Position numbers and translations under genes: made by a program. From assembly GCA_035236585.1 (NCBI GenBank), contig CP141134.1, forward strand, positions 19,212,414 through 19,276,413: a DNA stretch of 64,000 bases, in the 5' to 3' direction. The notes under the pieces are model-generated. The model saw only the letters and a program-made list of their open reading frames with translations. It did no database searches and had not been told where the DNA came from. Positions 1-11,662 of this stretch are shown here, piece after piece. The stretch's first letter is position 1, and each line of letters begins with the position of its first letter. This stretch comes from Warburgia ugandensis. Taxonomy: Eukaryota > Streptophyta > Magnoliopsida > Canellales > Canellaceae.

Positions 1-1138
1 AAACCTCAGGCCCTATTTGAAAGAGTTCAAAAGTAGTGGGGTGTCCATATCACTTTTAGAACAGTTAGAAACTCCATGCATGTGACCACATTTATCCATG
101 CAAGATAGGCTATCATTATCAAAACCAAAGTTGGCAGGTAATTCATGCATCCATGCAAAGCACTCACAACACCACTAAGTTTCTAAGTGAAGCCACGCAA
201 GACCAAGGAATTCCACATATTTTCCCACTTTTTCTAAAAGAGAAATGCCATGCAAATGGGAACCACATGCAAACCATTCTCAAACTCTCTTTCTCTCTCT
301 GACAAATTCTACATGTTTTTCTCCTATTATTTAGGTAGGAGAAAATATGGAATCCAAGAAAAAATATGAAAAGAGCACATGTTTTTCTTGAAGAGAAAAA
401 GGAATCTCAAAAACATCTAACTTTGGAGAAGAATAAATGGGAAATCTATGGCTAAGAATCAACAAGTGTTTAGAAGAATCAAGGGCCAAGATTATTACTT
501 ATTTAGGGCTGCCTAAAGTAGACATTTTTTGCATGGGAAATAATTGGCTGTGAGAGGGAAATTTAGGAAGAAATTTTGGGTAGCTAGGATAATTTTCATG
601 AGGGAATGAACCTAGGTAGAATGGAAATGATCTAAGGAGAGAGTTAAGGGTAGTTCCCTAGATGGATCAATGAGAGCATGACACAACTAAAAAGTGGAGA
701 CCTTCACAAAGGAAAAGAGGTATGGACGTTTTACTATTGGAGGAAGCTAGCAAGGAAAGTTTCTATTGGAGGATATTTCATTTATTTTTGGAAACCAAAA
801 TCCAACAAAAGAAGACGTGTATTACATATAGAAAATGGGCTACACATAAGAGAATGGTTTTCTAAATAGAAACATCATGCACTTGAAATAATAAGGTGGA
901 GACTTGTTTTAGAAAGTGTCTTACTTAAAGAGAGGAGGATATTTTAAGAGGAAGGCTAGCATAGGAATAACACGTTTCTATTTAGGAAGGAGGTCTTCTC
1001 ACCCTAGGAAACATTCTAATATTTGGAAAGAGTTGGGACATCTTATATTTAGAAGGACAAGAAAGAGTTGGATTGTATATATAAGGACATAAATAATATG
1101 TTTAATAGCTCTCTTCTCTCTTGGGTCTTGGGAAGAGA

Positions 1139-1194
<56 letters not shown>

Positions 1195-2603
1195 GATAAA
1201 ATGCAACACACAAAGGAGTTTGAAAGGATGTCTCTTGGGGAAGTTTGTTTGGATAAATTTTCATAGAGTTTCTCTTTTCCACAGCGAGTGACACATTAGG
1301 AAAGGGAACTCTTCTCTTGGTTGGTTTGAAGCGGATCCTAGATGGTGTTGGTTGTGACACATCAAAGCTTTGGCCATTGATCTCATCTAAGGAAGTCATG
1401 TATTATTTTCTTTCTCATCACATTCTTTCAATGATTCAAAGTTTAAAATCAATAAAAGAAAATTTTTAGATGCCTAGTTGCATGAATTTTGTTCTAGTTT
1501 AATTTAGGATTTAATTTCAAGTTTCAATAGTAATTTAGTTGTTTTCTTTTAGCATGGTTTAGGAGTAATTTTCTACTAAGATTAGCTTAGGATTAAGTGA
1601 AGTTTTCAGCACCCCTAGGATGGTTTGTCACCAATCCCAAGCATGGCTATAAACATTGCTGATCTAAGCCAAATTAGTAGCCATCTTTTAATTTCTTTTG
1701 CAATAACTTTAGGATAGAATTCTATTGATTTATGGGACATTTTTATCATATTTTTAGGATGTTATTTTACATAATTTTTGGCATAAGTATAAGATGTTAT
1801 TTTCAATTAATTTTTCATTGTTTTCAATTAATTTTTGAAATTTTTATTGCATACTTTTATGTTCATTTAAGGACATTTTATTTCATTGTTTTAGCATGGT
1901 AGAAATAGATAAGTTTTCTAGAATTAGATCCATTATTATTATTAACTAAATCATCTATCGAGGGGAAGGATAAAGCTACATTAAATTAGTAATTTTATTC
2001 ATGTATTAGTGATCAATAGATTTAGGAAGTTGAACTATCAACTCTCATGATATGTCATACAAATTAATATACATAAGTAATGCTCTTGTCCTGGGATGAT
2101 AAGATACTTTTCATAGTTTGGGGACTAGTCATGGTATGTTAATCAACTTGAAATATATGGGTTCTTAGATAGTTGATGGTCTTTAAAAATAAAAGTTATT
2201 CTTTGAATACATGTGGATGCAATTAGGCAAATCATTTGAATTGAGAAAACATTATAATTTGGACTTTTAAACGCACACATCTTCCATGTGATTATTTCAT
2301 CATTGTTATATTAACATATCTTGTGTTAAATTGATAATAGTTGTATATGAATGCACATAATTAGTAGTATGGTAAATTCCAAAGTCCTAAAATTTACAAT
2401 TAAGTGAATGTATCTGTTTTAGTGCAATTAGTAGTTAATTTGATCATTCCATTTGTCTAACAATGCTTGGCCAGGTTAGGATAGTTTAAGTTAGATTTCA
2501 ATTATTATTCCCAAGTTTGTACATTAAGACCTCAATGTATCAACCCATATTTGCATATCTACACTCCAATAGACCTATGCATTTGCAGTATTTTTTAAAA
2601 GCA
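1..2603 (+). mobile_element. Element D: 5' LTR (3' part) of an Athila-like LTR retrotransposon
   Basis: Non-coding AT-rich sequence that ends in a CA-type terminus (gca at 2601-2603), followed 12 bases later by a decayed tRNA-Asp primer site and then by a leader also found in element E. This order marks it as the end of a 5' LTR. The start of the LTR lies before the window or cannot be recognised, and no second copy of this LTR was found. It contains a TC microsatellite. No gene is supported; the short open frames here have no recognisable similarity. The right boundary is inferred from the primer site because no partner LTR is available for alignment. Confidence 0.55.
1142..1191. repeat. (TC)25 microsatellite
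   Basis: An uninterrupted run of TC dinucleotides inside the LTR of element D. The Arg-Glu repeat open frame on the opposite strand is only a translation of this run. Confidence 0.97.
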
Positions 2604-2615
2604 AGATCGTGTTTT

Positions 2616-2633
2616 TGTAGCTATTGTCGAGGA
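2616..2633 (+). other. Primer binding site of element D (tRNA-Asp type, decayed)
   Basis: TGTAGCTATTGTCGAGGA aligns without gaps to TGGCGCCGTTGCCGGGGA, the complement of the plant tRNA-Asp 3' end used by Athila-type elements. There are six differences, four of them transitions. It directly follows the LTR end, where the reverse-transcription primer site belongs. Confidence 0.65.
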
Positions 2634-3237
2634 CTAGCAATGAATTTTTTATCATATTTAGGTTAAATTTATTTTACCATTACTTGTAGTTTAGGAATTA
2701 TGAATGCATTTAGAATTTAGGCCTTTTTATATTTCTAGGTGTATCACTTATATTTATCTTTACAAGAATTTGGCCAAGGCGTTGTGTGGTGTATAACTTT
2801 GGTTATTACACATGCTCAATGAGGATGGTTGTTTTTTTTTTTTTATCTTTTTAGTGAAATTGTAATGAGTAATTTCATTTTAATCGTAATTCAAAGGGGT
2901 ATAACACTACAGGTCAAGGGTGAACCATCCTAACTTGGAAGGAGAAGTGGTTTCACCCTTGTACAAGAAGATTTTGATCTAGGACCCGACTGTAAGCTCT
3001 ACCCAACTCCTTACTTTTCCTAGAATTAGGATTTTCATTGTTAAATTATATTTTCATATTTATGTGGTAGCATAATTTCATATAGACTGTATTCATATTT
3101 ATTTGTCATATATTTTCTAGGATTGTTTGCATTATAATCACCTACTTAATAAGGGACAGCTTAAACTTGGCTATAACCATCAATACATAGGCAATCTAAG
3201 TTGTAGTATCCCATCTATTGAGGGTTGGACCTCTTGC
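2634..3237 (+). other. Leader (5' UTR) of element D, interrupted by the CACTA element
   Basis: Untranslated leader between primer site and gag. From about 2896 it is clearly similar to the leader of element E at 50673-51020: the 'tacaggtc' block, then 'ggctataacca', a 'cataggc' block and 'agtatcccatct'. The similarity stops at 3237, where the CACTA element begins, and resumes at 22677 with 'ataagtagttgcattag'. This proves the leader was once continuous. No coding sequence is seen. Confidence 0.75.
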
Positions 3238-3700
3238 CACTACTACAATGAGTGGTTTTTAATATGGTTAAAAAAGTAATTACAAGACAGTCAGCAACCA
3301 TCTTAGACCTAGTTGTCTTATAAAAAGAAAGCAAACATGTGACAACTTCAAAAGCCATCTTGTATTTTTTAAAATATAAGACAGTTATTCAAAGACCATC
3401 TTATAAATTTTGGAAAATATATTTTTAAATCATTTATGAGACAATTTTTGGAAAATATTCTTATATTAAATAGAATATAAGATCGTTTTTCAAAAACCAT
3501 CTTATATTACAAATAATATAAGATAGTTTTTGAAAAATTATCTTATATTTTCCAAAATTTATAAGATGATTTTTGAATAACCACCATATATTATTTGTAA
3601 TATAAGATGATTTTTCAATGGCTATCGTTGTTAATATATAAATGTAAGATGGTTCTTTTAAGACCATCTTATTTTGTACATCCTTCCTCATTAGTTTCTG
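3238..3700. repeat. Left terminal inverted repeat and subterminal palindromes of the CACTA element
   Basis: The TIR occupies 3238-3252. From about 3290 follow repeated units of the form ATAAGATgGTTTTT with its inverse AAAAACCATCTTAT, often head to head as near-perfect palindromes (for example 3477-3505 and 3644-3671). In this family such units are binding sites for the TnpA-type protein. The open frame on the minus strand at 3461-3805 is a by-product of these repeats. Confidence 0.85.
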
Positions 3701-4119
3701 CATTCTTTTATTAGTTTTTTTTTTTTCCCCGTAAATTCTTCTTGCAGCTTTTTTAGTTAAAATACATTTAGCAGTCACTAGCAATAGATAAAAGAACACA
3801 TTCACTTATTTCTATAGTTTACACTCATTATGCTCTATACATTCACTTTCAACATTCCACATTAAACTTCTTCATATACACTTCTCATTGAAATAGAGAA
3901 GGACATACCCATACATTCACAATTGTCCATACACATCATATGTTTGTTTGACACACCAACTTTCCCTCATTGAAACAAAGAAAGTACACACATACTTCAA
4001 TCAAAAGAAAAAGGAAGACATTTATATAAGTGAAGTTCTATTTTGTATTTAATTGATAAAAATGTTTATAGTCAATAACATTAGTGACCTATAAATTAAA
4101 AGTAAAAATATATTAGTCT

Positions 4120-7100
4120 ATTCCATTCTAATGTCATCTAAGTCTAATTGGGAGTAACTCTTTCTTCCAAAATCAACCTGTAAGATAACATATATTAAAT
4201 TAGTTGAGCTATTCAATCTTGAAGTCATTCAAGAAATGTAGAAAACTATAAGAATGAAGATCAGTAAATTAATTGTCTTAAAATCATTCACAAATGATAT
4301 GTATTTGAGAACATAATACACACACTCCAATCGGATTGTTATTTAGGTCATTGCATAACATAGACAACAGAAAAAGGTTCAAATATCATGTATAATTGTC
4401 ATTTTAGGTTATAAATTATATTAAAGAGCTAGTAAACCTTACCTTGACCTTTTTCTAATTGAGTTTTGCTTGCTGGTTAATACCTTCCATCTCGGCCCAT
4501 GTATTCCATGCATTGCACATATATAAGTGAAAAGCATTAAATATGAATAATAGGATAATTATTAGCTGTCCAGTTATTATAATGAATGAAATAATAAAGA
4601 CTTACTTCTTAATGATTTCCATCAACTGGTTTTGAATGTGTGCTCCACAAGAATATAAAAAAATTTCATGTTGACCATGAACATCTAAAGCTAGTAGTAT
4701 CCAATGGGACAAATATACACAATCATTCAATTGAAATTTACAAAACTTAACTTATATAGATGTTAATGTTTATCAAATGACATAATTAGTAAGCCATGTT
4801 ATAACTTACCTACTATAGTAGGGAATCAATCAGGCTTGCTCCTTCTCACAATGCAAGAACCCATGTATAGTATCTTCTATTTGTTTCTCCATGGGCAAAT
4901 GCTCCTTTGGTTCAGAGACAATAGTAGGGTCAAGAATTTGAAAACAACCATGACCTATAATATTTGTAATTTACCATGCAAAGACCTATAGAAACTTAAT
5001 GTCAAATACTTATCACATCTTATTAACAAGTAATATCAATCTATTTCTTAATAGAGAAGTTACATGGAATTACCTAATATAAACAATGATGTGCATGTAT
5101 TCTAGTTGAGCCATATTACATATGGCTAAGAGGTTCTCATTCATGAGTGGAACCACAACCATGTCATTGGCAAGCACACCAGCCTCTATCCTTGACGGGC
5201 TAATTTCTTTATCTTGATTGATTAGTCTACATAGTCCCTTCAAGAATGAAGGGGTCTTAGGTGGAAGCTCCACCTAATCCCTAAATTGTAGATGTAATGT
5301 TCAAGAAATTAGTAATGAATATACATAAGAATACAAATAGAGAGATTCAATTTTATCATAAAAATAGACATAAATATTTGGAAAGGGGATTTTGCTACAT
5401 TAAAATTTACTACTAGGGAGGGGGTCACCCTCAATGGTGAATTCTTCTACTTTTAGTTAATTGACTTGTTGCAAATAATATTAAAGAATTTAGATGAGGC
5501 ATTAAAAAATATTATTGAAAATGATGCTATGATACCATATACATACCTTGGATAATATTAGTTTTATATACTTCTTTGGCCAAGCTACATGATATCCAAT
5601 TGCATCCCCAACCATATGAATATCCCTTGCTTCTATCTAAAATGGTGGGAGACATTTGGTTGAAGGGCTAATGCCCACACGCTTAGTGTGTCGATGCATC
5701 AACCTATCTTGCAATGTGATAGAAAGAACCTCGTACCTTACAACCATGGTGACGTAATTTTCAACTGTATGTTGTTGCAACATGCATTGACCCACCTACA
5801 AGTAAAAAATAACATATACATAAGAATGAATGAAGATGACTAAATAATTGCATATTAAAAAGTAAACATGTCAATACATGACTAGTTCTAGATATCTCCT
5901 CAAAGAGTTGCTCTTCCACCTCTTATTCAGATAAGCACTACAATTATTTTGAGATGGGTTTGAGGGTCAATATCCTGACATGGACTTTGGAATCTCCAAA
6001 ATTCCTTATATAAATAATTCTTTACCTTCTTGTATAACTCCACAATGGTTTTTTCCTTCCACTCTTCCAAGTCCTCTATTGGAGAATTCTTTGATTTAGG
6101 GAAGAATTTTGAAGGAACTGTATCACGACCTTGGGGCCTTACTTGGCCAAGGTGCTCATTCTTGTTTCCCATAGCCCTCTACAGGATGTCCTCCTTTGCA
6201 GCAATGTTGCTCAGAGTCTACGTAGTTGCACTTTCTTAAGTCAACTCTTCCTGCACATGTCATTATCAAAACATGATCAATTCCATATATATAATATAAT
6301 TCAAGAGATACAAATGTTGACACATAAAACCACTTACTATTCATGAAGCAACTAATGCAATATTCTCGTTAATGAAGGTCTAGGAGTTTTGCACTTGTGA
6401 ACACACCAATTCCAAAGAAGGGTGAGGTCAATGGGCTCCGTGGTACCAGCCTTCTTTGGTTGTCAAGAGAGACACTAAATTAGAGTTAATGAAATAAAAG
6501 TCTAGTATATATAGACAAAAATGATCTGTCACATATAATTAATTCTCATTCTTCTAACTGTGTGTAACAAACCTTATAGAGTTGGTGCTCCATATGATTA
6601 GTCACACACACTATTTGTCCTTTCTAACACTACCTACACATCAGAGAAACGTAATTAAGCACAATTAGCTTTTATAATTAGAGGAATTAAAACTTTGGGA
6701 TGGTTTTAATTACCTCAAAATCATCAGATGATGCATGCATCCTGGTCAATGATGCTAGAATATAAGTCAGGAATAGTGTGGAGCCTCGATGGATCATTGG
6801 CATTTGGAAGTATGTACCTTTATGCAAGCTTACTCTTTCATTTCCTCAATTATACATTGGCTCCTTGTAGAGCATTCTTCTTGCACTCATCGGTAACATC
6901 AAAGGTAGACTACACAGTAAAAACAACACATTAGTCTATCTAAAAAGACAAAGATAGGCACAAAGTATGTTATATGTAGCAAGTATTTACATACCTTCAC
7001 CATCTCCCATATTGCATCTTTGATTGACAGTGAAACATGTCTTAAATCAATCATTGAGACTAGCACCACGCTTCTAGCAGTGCAACAGATGAAGCTGGTA

Positions 7101-7290
7101 TAAGAATGTGCACTACCACCCATCGCTTGCACTCTATTATTGAAGTGTACAATCTCTTTCATTCCTTTGACTTTCTCTTAATGATATGCTCCATTTTTGT
7201 TAGCCCTCTAGACTTTGTCTTAACAAGTGTACTTTTGCTCGATTGCTCTTCATGTTGTTATTTTATTCACGTTGCTTTTTTCTTGCCTAA
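4120..7290 (-). pseudogene. CACTA second gene: Transposase_24-like protein with Ulp1-like C-terminus, spliced, decayed
   Basis: Read on the minus strand, exon-like blocks separated by AT-rich introns follow the order of plant Transposase_24 (Ptta/En/Spm) proteins. Near 7210-7020 a block includes 'KTKSRGLTKMEHIIKRKSKG' and 'DAIWEMVK', followed at once by a splice-donor-like GTATGT. Near 6930-6720 is 'KRYILPNANDPSRLHTIPDL'. Near 6180-6000 is 'LGQVRPQGRDTVPSKFF'. Near 5620-5550 is 'VGDAIGYHVAWPKKYIK'. Then come blocks like the Ulp1 cysteine-peptidase fold: 'VVVPLMNENLLAI' (5170-5100), 'LIPYYS' (about 4815) and 'HWILLALDV' (about 4700). A last block, 'SYSQLDLDDIRMEW', sits near 4150. Stops interrupt many blocks, and exact exon borders are guesses. 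The family role is binding transposon ends; the role of the Ulp1-like part is unknown. Confidence 0.68.
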
Positions 7291-7984
7291 GTGAAAACAA
7301 ATACATTTAGATCAATTGGAATTAATGGTGGTTCAAAGAAACCTCAAACAAGCTCTTAAAATTTTCTAAAAGAAACAACTTTTCTAAATTTTTAGTTTAA
7401 GGAGAACCAAATGGGATTGACAAAAATAAGACTCATGAAATTCTAATTAAAGAAAATAACAACCAAAGTTTATTTCAAAAGATTTTTAGAATAAAGATTA
7501 GAGGTAAATACATAAAATTTAGAGGAGGCGATTAACTCAAGTGTAGGTTTTTAGAGAATCGGTGTACAGTTAACTAATTTCTGTTCACAAAATGAGATGG
7601 AGATCCTAACTAAATAACGATGGCAATTGAGAAATTCTATTAGTTTTATTGGAAAACACAAGGTTATAATATATCACAGCATATGTGACTAAAGAACTGA
7701 GGTAATAGAAAAACTATTGGACAATGTAGGCATCATATACCATGGAATTCAAGATTATGTAACATATCCAAGTAACTCCTAAAGTAGAATAAAATTAAAG
7801 TGCATCTATCCCAAATAGGTAAATAACTATTAAAAAAGAAGCCTTGACAAGGGATCCCATGGCCATGGGCAGAACTTGATTGATTTTAAAGACAATACCA
7901 GCTACAATGGAGCTAGAGTGGTTAGAGGCTTCCTTTGTGAGTTTTTGTCAACAAATGAGTGATAAATTCAATTCTTGTACCAAG
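7291..7984. other. CACTA interior, no gene recognised
   Basis: AT-rich sequence upstream of the minus-strand Transposase_24-like gene and left of the nested retrotransposon. It may contain the promoter or a 5' intron of that gene. No similarity to coding sequence was seen on either strand. Confidence 0.5.
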
Positions 7985-9616
7985 TGTTGATGTTTTCCGC
8001 AAGTGTACGGGCTATTGTAGTATAGCTATGCAAATACGGGTCGAACCCATAGGGACTCACTTTAGAAATTTGGAGTTTTTAATAAAATTTAATTATTTAA
8101 AACCTAAAGAAAATAACAAAACTAAACTATTCAGATTTATTTAAATGATGCACTTTACATAACTTTCAACTCCATAAATTAAAACCAATTAATATCCCTG
8201 AATTACACTGTCAAAAGATGGATAAAATAAAGCTTAAATGGAACATGGACATACATGTAATTAAACAGGAGACACAGATGTAATTAATGGAATTGAATAG
8301 AAATGTCATTGCATTTAAATAGGAAGGGTAATTTTATTCAAAAAAATTGGTTCTTAACAAAAACCAGACAAAAACCCAACGAAGAAGATGACCGGCGAAT
8401 GGAGGAGATGGATCCGGTGGAGGGAGAAGAGGGCAGTGATGCGGGAGGAAATCCAGTTCAGGTTTCCTTCTCCGAGACGTCCGAAGACTATGGAAAGCCC
8501 AGATTTAGACTGGGTGGCGACTGGGAGTCTGGTGTCATGAGAAGGGTGCCTGGCTTCTGGACGTCTGGTCTGGGTTCTTGCCTGGGCATGCGAAGGGGTG
8601 CAGTCGCCTTCCCTGTGAAAAAAAAATCGACGCCCCTACTGGGTGTCATCTTGTTTAGGCCGGGGAAGATGACTCCTGGCCTGATCTGTGCTGGAAACTG
8701 GGTGTCCAATGAAAATCTAGGCATTGGATCACTAGTGATGCAGAGATGGGGAATTGGGTTGGTGCTTGGTCTGGTGTGATGGAGAAGCAAAGAGAGATAT
8801 GGAGTAGAAGAGAGGGGATAAAGAGAAATGAGTTAGGGAAGAGAGAGCATGGGAGTGAATGAGAAAGAGCAATATGGGAAAGAGAATGAGAAAAACAGGG
8901 GAACTAGGTGCTGGTACTCGAAGATATGGGGCAGTGTGGTTGTGAGGTGGTGTGTGGAGAAGGACAGAGTTGAGTGGGTGAGCAGAACCGATCTGGGCTT
9001 AACCTTGATCATTGAAGAGTAAAACAGAGGGGGGACTGGTTGTTGGTGTAGAGGCTAGGCAGGTAAGGTGGTGCGTAAACAAAAGAAGAGAGGGATGAGA
9101 ACGTAGGAAAGGTGGTTCTTGAAAGGAAAAAAAAGATAAAGAGGCAAGTGGTAAGAATGAGAAAGTGGAACAAAGTGAAAAAATTACAAGGAAAGCTAAG
9201 ACAAAAAAAAAAAAAAACTCCTCCTCCCTTTATAATTTTTTTTCTTCCTTATTTTTCTCCAACAAACTCCTCTTATCCCCATCTAGGACTCTTCTTCTTT
9301 CTCTATTTCAATTAGGAATCTTCCTCTTCTATTTCAATTATAATTCTTCCTCTTGATCTCTACTTGATCTGCACCATTGAAATTAGATATGATCCATCCA
9401 ACCCTCCTTTAGTTGATCTGCAAAATAAAAGACTAAATTAGAATCATCAAAACCATACATTAATCCTCTAATAAGCTCTAATGATCATCTAACCATTGAT
9501 TTTGAGAAAATTAAGGTTTGGATGGTCAATCAAGCTAAAATTTGCAATTTGGACAGTTAGATGATCTAAGTGAATGCTAAACTAGGGGTCTTTTAGCCAA
9601 AAATGAACACTTTACA
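7985..9616 (-). repeat. LTR of A2 (3' LTR in element orientation)
   Basis: Aligns along its length with 14023-15676. The plus-strand right end TTTACA abuts the complement of a purine tract at 9617, as expected for the start of a 3' LTR. It contains a GC-richer island (about 8400-8780) with an open frame antisense to the element, and a purine-rich stretch (8780-9220). Confidence 0.88.
8303..8779 (+). other. GC-rich island with a 158-codon open frame, antisense within the LTR
   Basis: The frame is not recognised as any protein family. From 'MEEMDP' onward it corresponds to a 114-codon frame in the other LTR (14447-14791), with the same ending 'GSLVM' in both, although in this copy the frame reads on for some codons. 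It contains 'SFSETSEDYG' and 'RAVAFPVKKK'-like stretches (here 'GAVAFPVKKK'). GC content is visibly higher than in the surrounding DNA. It lies on the strand opposite to the element's own coding direction, so it may be a chance frame in LTR regulatory sequence. Listed as a feature because both LTRs keep it open. Confidence 0.3.
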
Positions 9617-9629
9617 CACCCCCAACCAG
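9617..9629 (-). other. Polypurine tract of A2
   Basis: On the minus strand this reads as the purine-rich stretch ggttgggggtg immediately before the LTR start TGTAAAG. It is the plus-strand primer site of the retrotransposon and fixes the element's direction. The same arrangement is found in B and C. Confidence 0.75.
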
Positions 9630-11662
9630 CATTTTTCTAGTTCCGAGCAAAATATACAGACAACTATTTTATACAAAACTGGTACCCCTAGTGGACGAGT
9701 TAGGCCTTGTCAGGGTTTGTAGTGAATATACCCACAAAATTTAGTACAGTCGATTCCCTTATTTTATCTCAGAGAATCCTCATTCATTAGCAAATTTTAC
9801 TAATTTTTCACAACTTAATGAAGAGGATTTGACAATTTTACACCCTATACAGAGTAAAGACATTTTAGTTGAGCTATTCCTTGGAGTGTATATGTGTGTG
9901 TACAGCCTCATAAATCTTGACTTCTAATTGGATATGCTTACATTCCATTGAAAATATGCTTTGACCTCAAATCTTCATAGGTATATGCTCAAAAATAAAA
10001 CTCTTAGATAAGGGGTTAAATATATTTCTTTCATTATGTGACCGAATCCAACAAGCTGATGGTTCACATACTTCTTTTAAATGCTCATGTAACAAAGGAA
10101 AGTGATCCATACGAGTGGATGTTAACACCAAGAATATTAGGGGTCTTTTACTTTAATTCTTTCCTTTTATCTCCTCTTTAAGGCTCTGTTCACCTAAGAT
10201 CAATCGGTCTTTAATTAGGACGAAATGTAGGCGTCGGACAGGTTTAGAAAAGAAAGGTATAAAGAATTCAAAGGTTCAAAATTGAGTAGATGTCTTCAAT
10301 GATAATCCTCTAAGACAACTTTTCTTTTGGGTTTGTTCTTGAAGTGAATTTGTTTTTTTCAGACTTGGGTCTTTCTTTTTCTTTTCTTCTTCTTCTTCTT
10401 TTTTTTTTTTTTTCTTTGTAAGAAAGACAGCTAATTTTTTCTCACTTGTTTGACTTTTTGTCCTATTTTTGAAATTTTTTCTACTCTACTCATTTTGAAG
10501 ATGGGTAGCGATTATTTATTTTATGGGTTATTCTGGGTTAAGGTGAATGGGGTTAACAAAGAAAAGGCTTAATAACAAGCTCAAAAGGCTAACTAGTGGT
10601 ATACTATATTGGTTAGACTTTATGTCTCTGCGGTGAGCAAGGATGGCCTATATCATTTCTTAGGTTTCCTAAAGCCTATCAAATTCAATAAATTTCTAGA
10701 ATTAAAGTTATTACTCCTATTTATTCTTGATGGCTAACCAAAACAAGGATAACATGGTCACACTTATGTATGTATGCTAAAGAAATTATAGAATTACTTA
10801 TAACTCTCTCAAAGAAGATAGTCTCAAACTCTCACTAGGTTATAGGTCTCCACTAATTTTTCTCAGGGTCTCTAAGTCATACCTGTACATTAGTCTTGAT
10901 TATGTGCTGTGTGTAAATGGTTTCCAAGAATTAACTTTCATAAAATGCTTCAACACATGAATGACATGCAAAACTAATCTTGTGCATTCCCATTAAGGGG
11001 TGAAAACAATATATTTACTAAATTCTGAACATCCAGTTCTCATCACAGTAAGGGAACTTTACTCTAAAAATTCTTTTTTTTTTCTAGAAAATTCAAAATC
11101 TCTAATGCATCTACACCCCCCAACCTAAATGAAACATTGTCCCCAATGTTTGAAAACATATGATTCTATATGAAAGTTGAGTGATGTAGACTCTAAACCC
11201 TTGAGTTGCCTCCCAATAAGTGCTAAGTTTAACATCTTCAGCCAAACATTACCTAACCTAACTTTCTAAAATGAGAGCTAACTGGGTCAACTTTATTTGT
11301 CTTAGTCCCAACCCTAAGATGACATGGCGAGAATTCTTACGCCACTTCAAAATTTTGCGGTAATCTATATATGGCCTCCACCTTGAAATTTTAGGTGATG
11401 ATATGAAGATAATACAGTAGATCACCGCAATTATAAAAGTAGTGGGACCATATTGTTGATCTCCCATCTTCAATACTTCACGGTAGTCAATCTAATTGCT
11501 CCACCTCGAAATTTGAGGTGAGGGTAACACAATGACTACATGAACTACCCTGTATTTCCTTGGACCATATGGTGACAACCAGTCCTTGTCTTGACCAAAT
11601 TGAGGGATAATAATGACCATTCTATGCAATTTATCTTTTTCCTCAATGTCCTTATCATTGTC
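9630..11662 (-). other. 3' untranslated region of A2
   Basis: Long non-coding stretch between the gag-like frame and the polypurine tract, read on the minus strand. It holds the small hairpin CATTGGGGACAATG (11135-11148) and the pre-polypurine block with 'ctagtggacgagttagg' on the plus strand (9681-9746). Both are shared with B, C and E. No pol sequence remains. Confidence 0.7.

Noticed and set aside
999..1211. Minus-strand frame rich in Arg-Glu
   Set aside because: It is a translation of the TC microsatellite.
3461..3805. 114-codon minus-strand frame
   Set aside because: It covers the palindromic subterminal repeats of the CACTA element and has no protein similarity.
7985..8060. tRNA-like stretch ('gtagtatagctatgcaaatacgggtcgaacccat') and its copy at 14023-14100
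   Set aside because: It has T-loop-like words but no acceptor stem or complete cloverleaf, and it is the end sequence of both A2 LTRs.
8488..8790. 100-codon minus-strand frame in the A2 LTR
   Set aside because: It is the shadow of the GC-rich island. Only the plus-strand frame is clearly paired with one in the other LTR.
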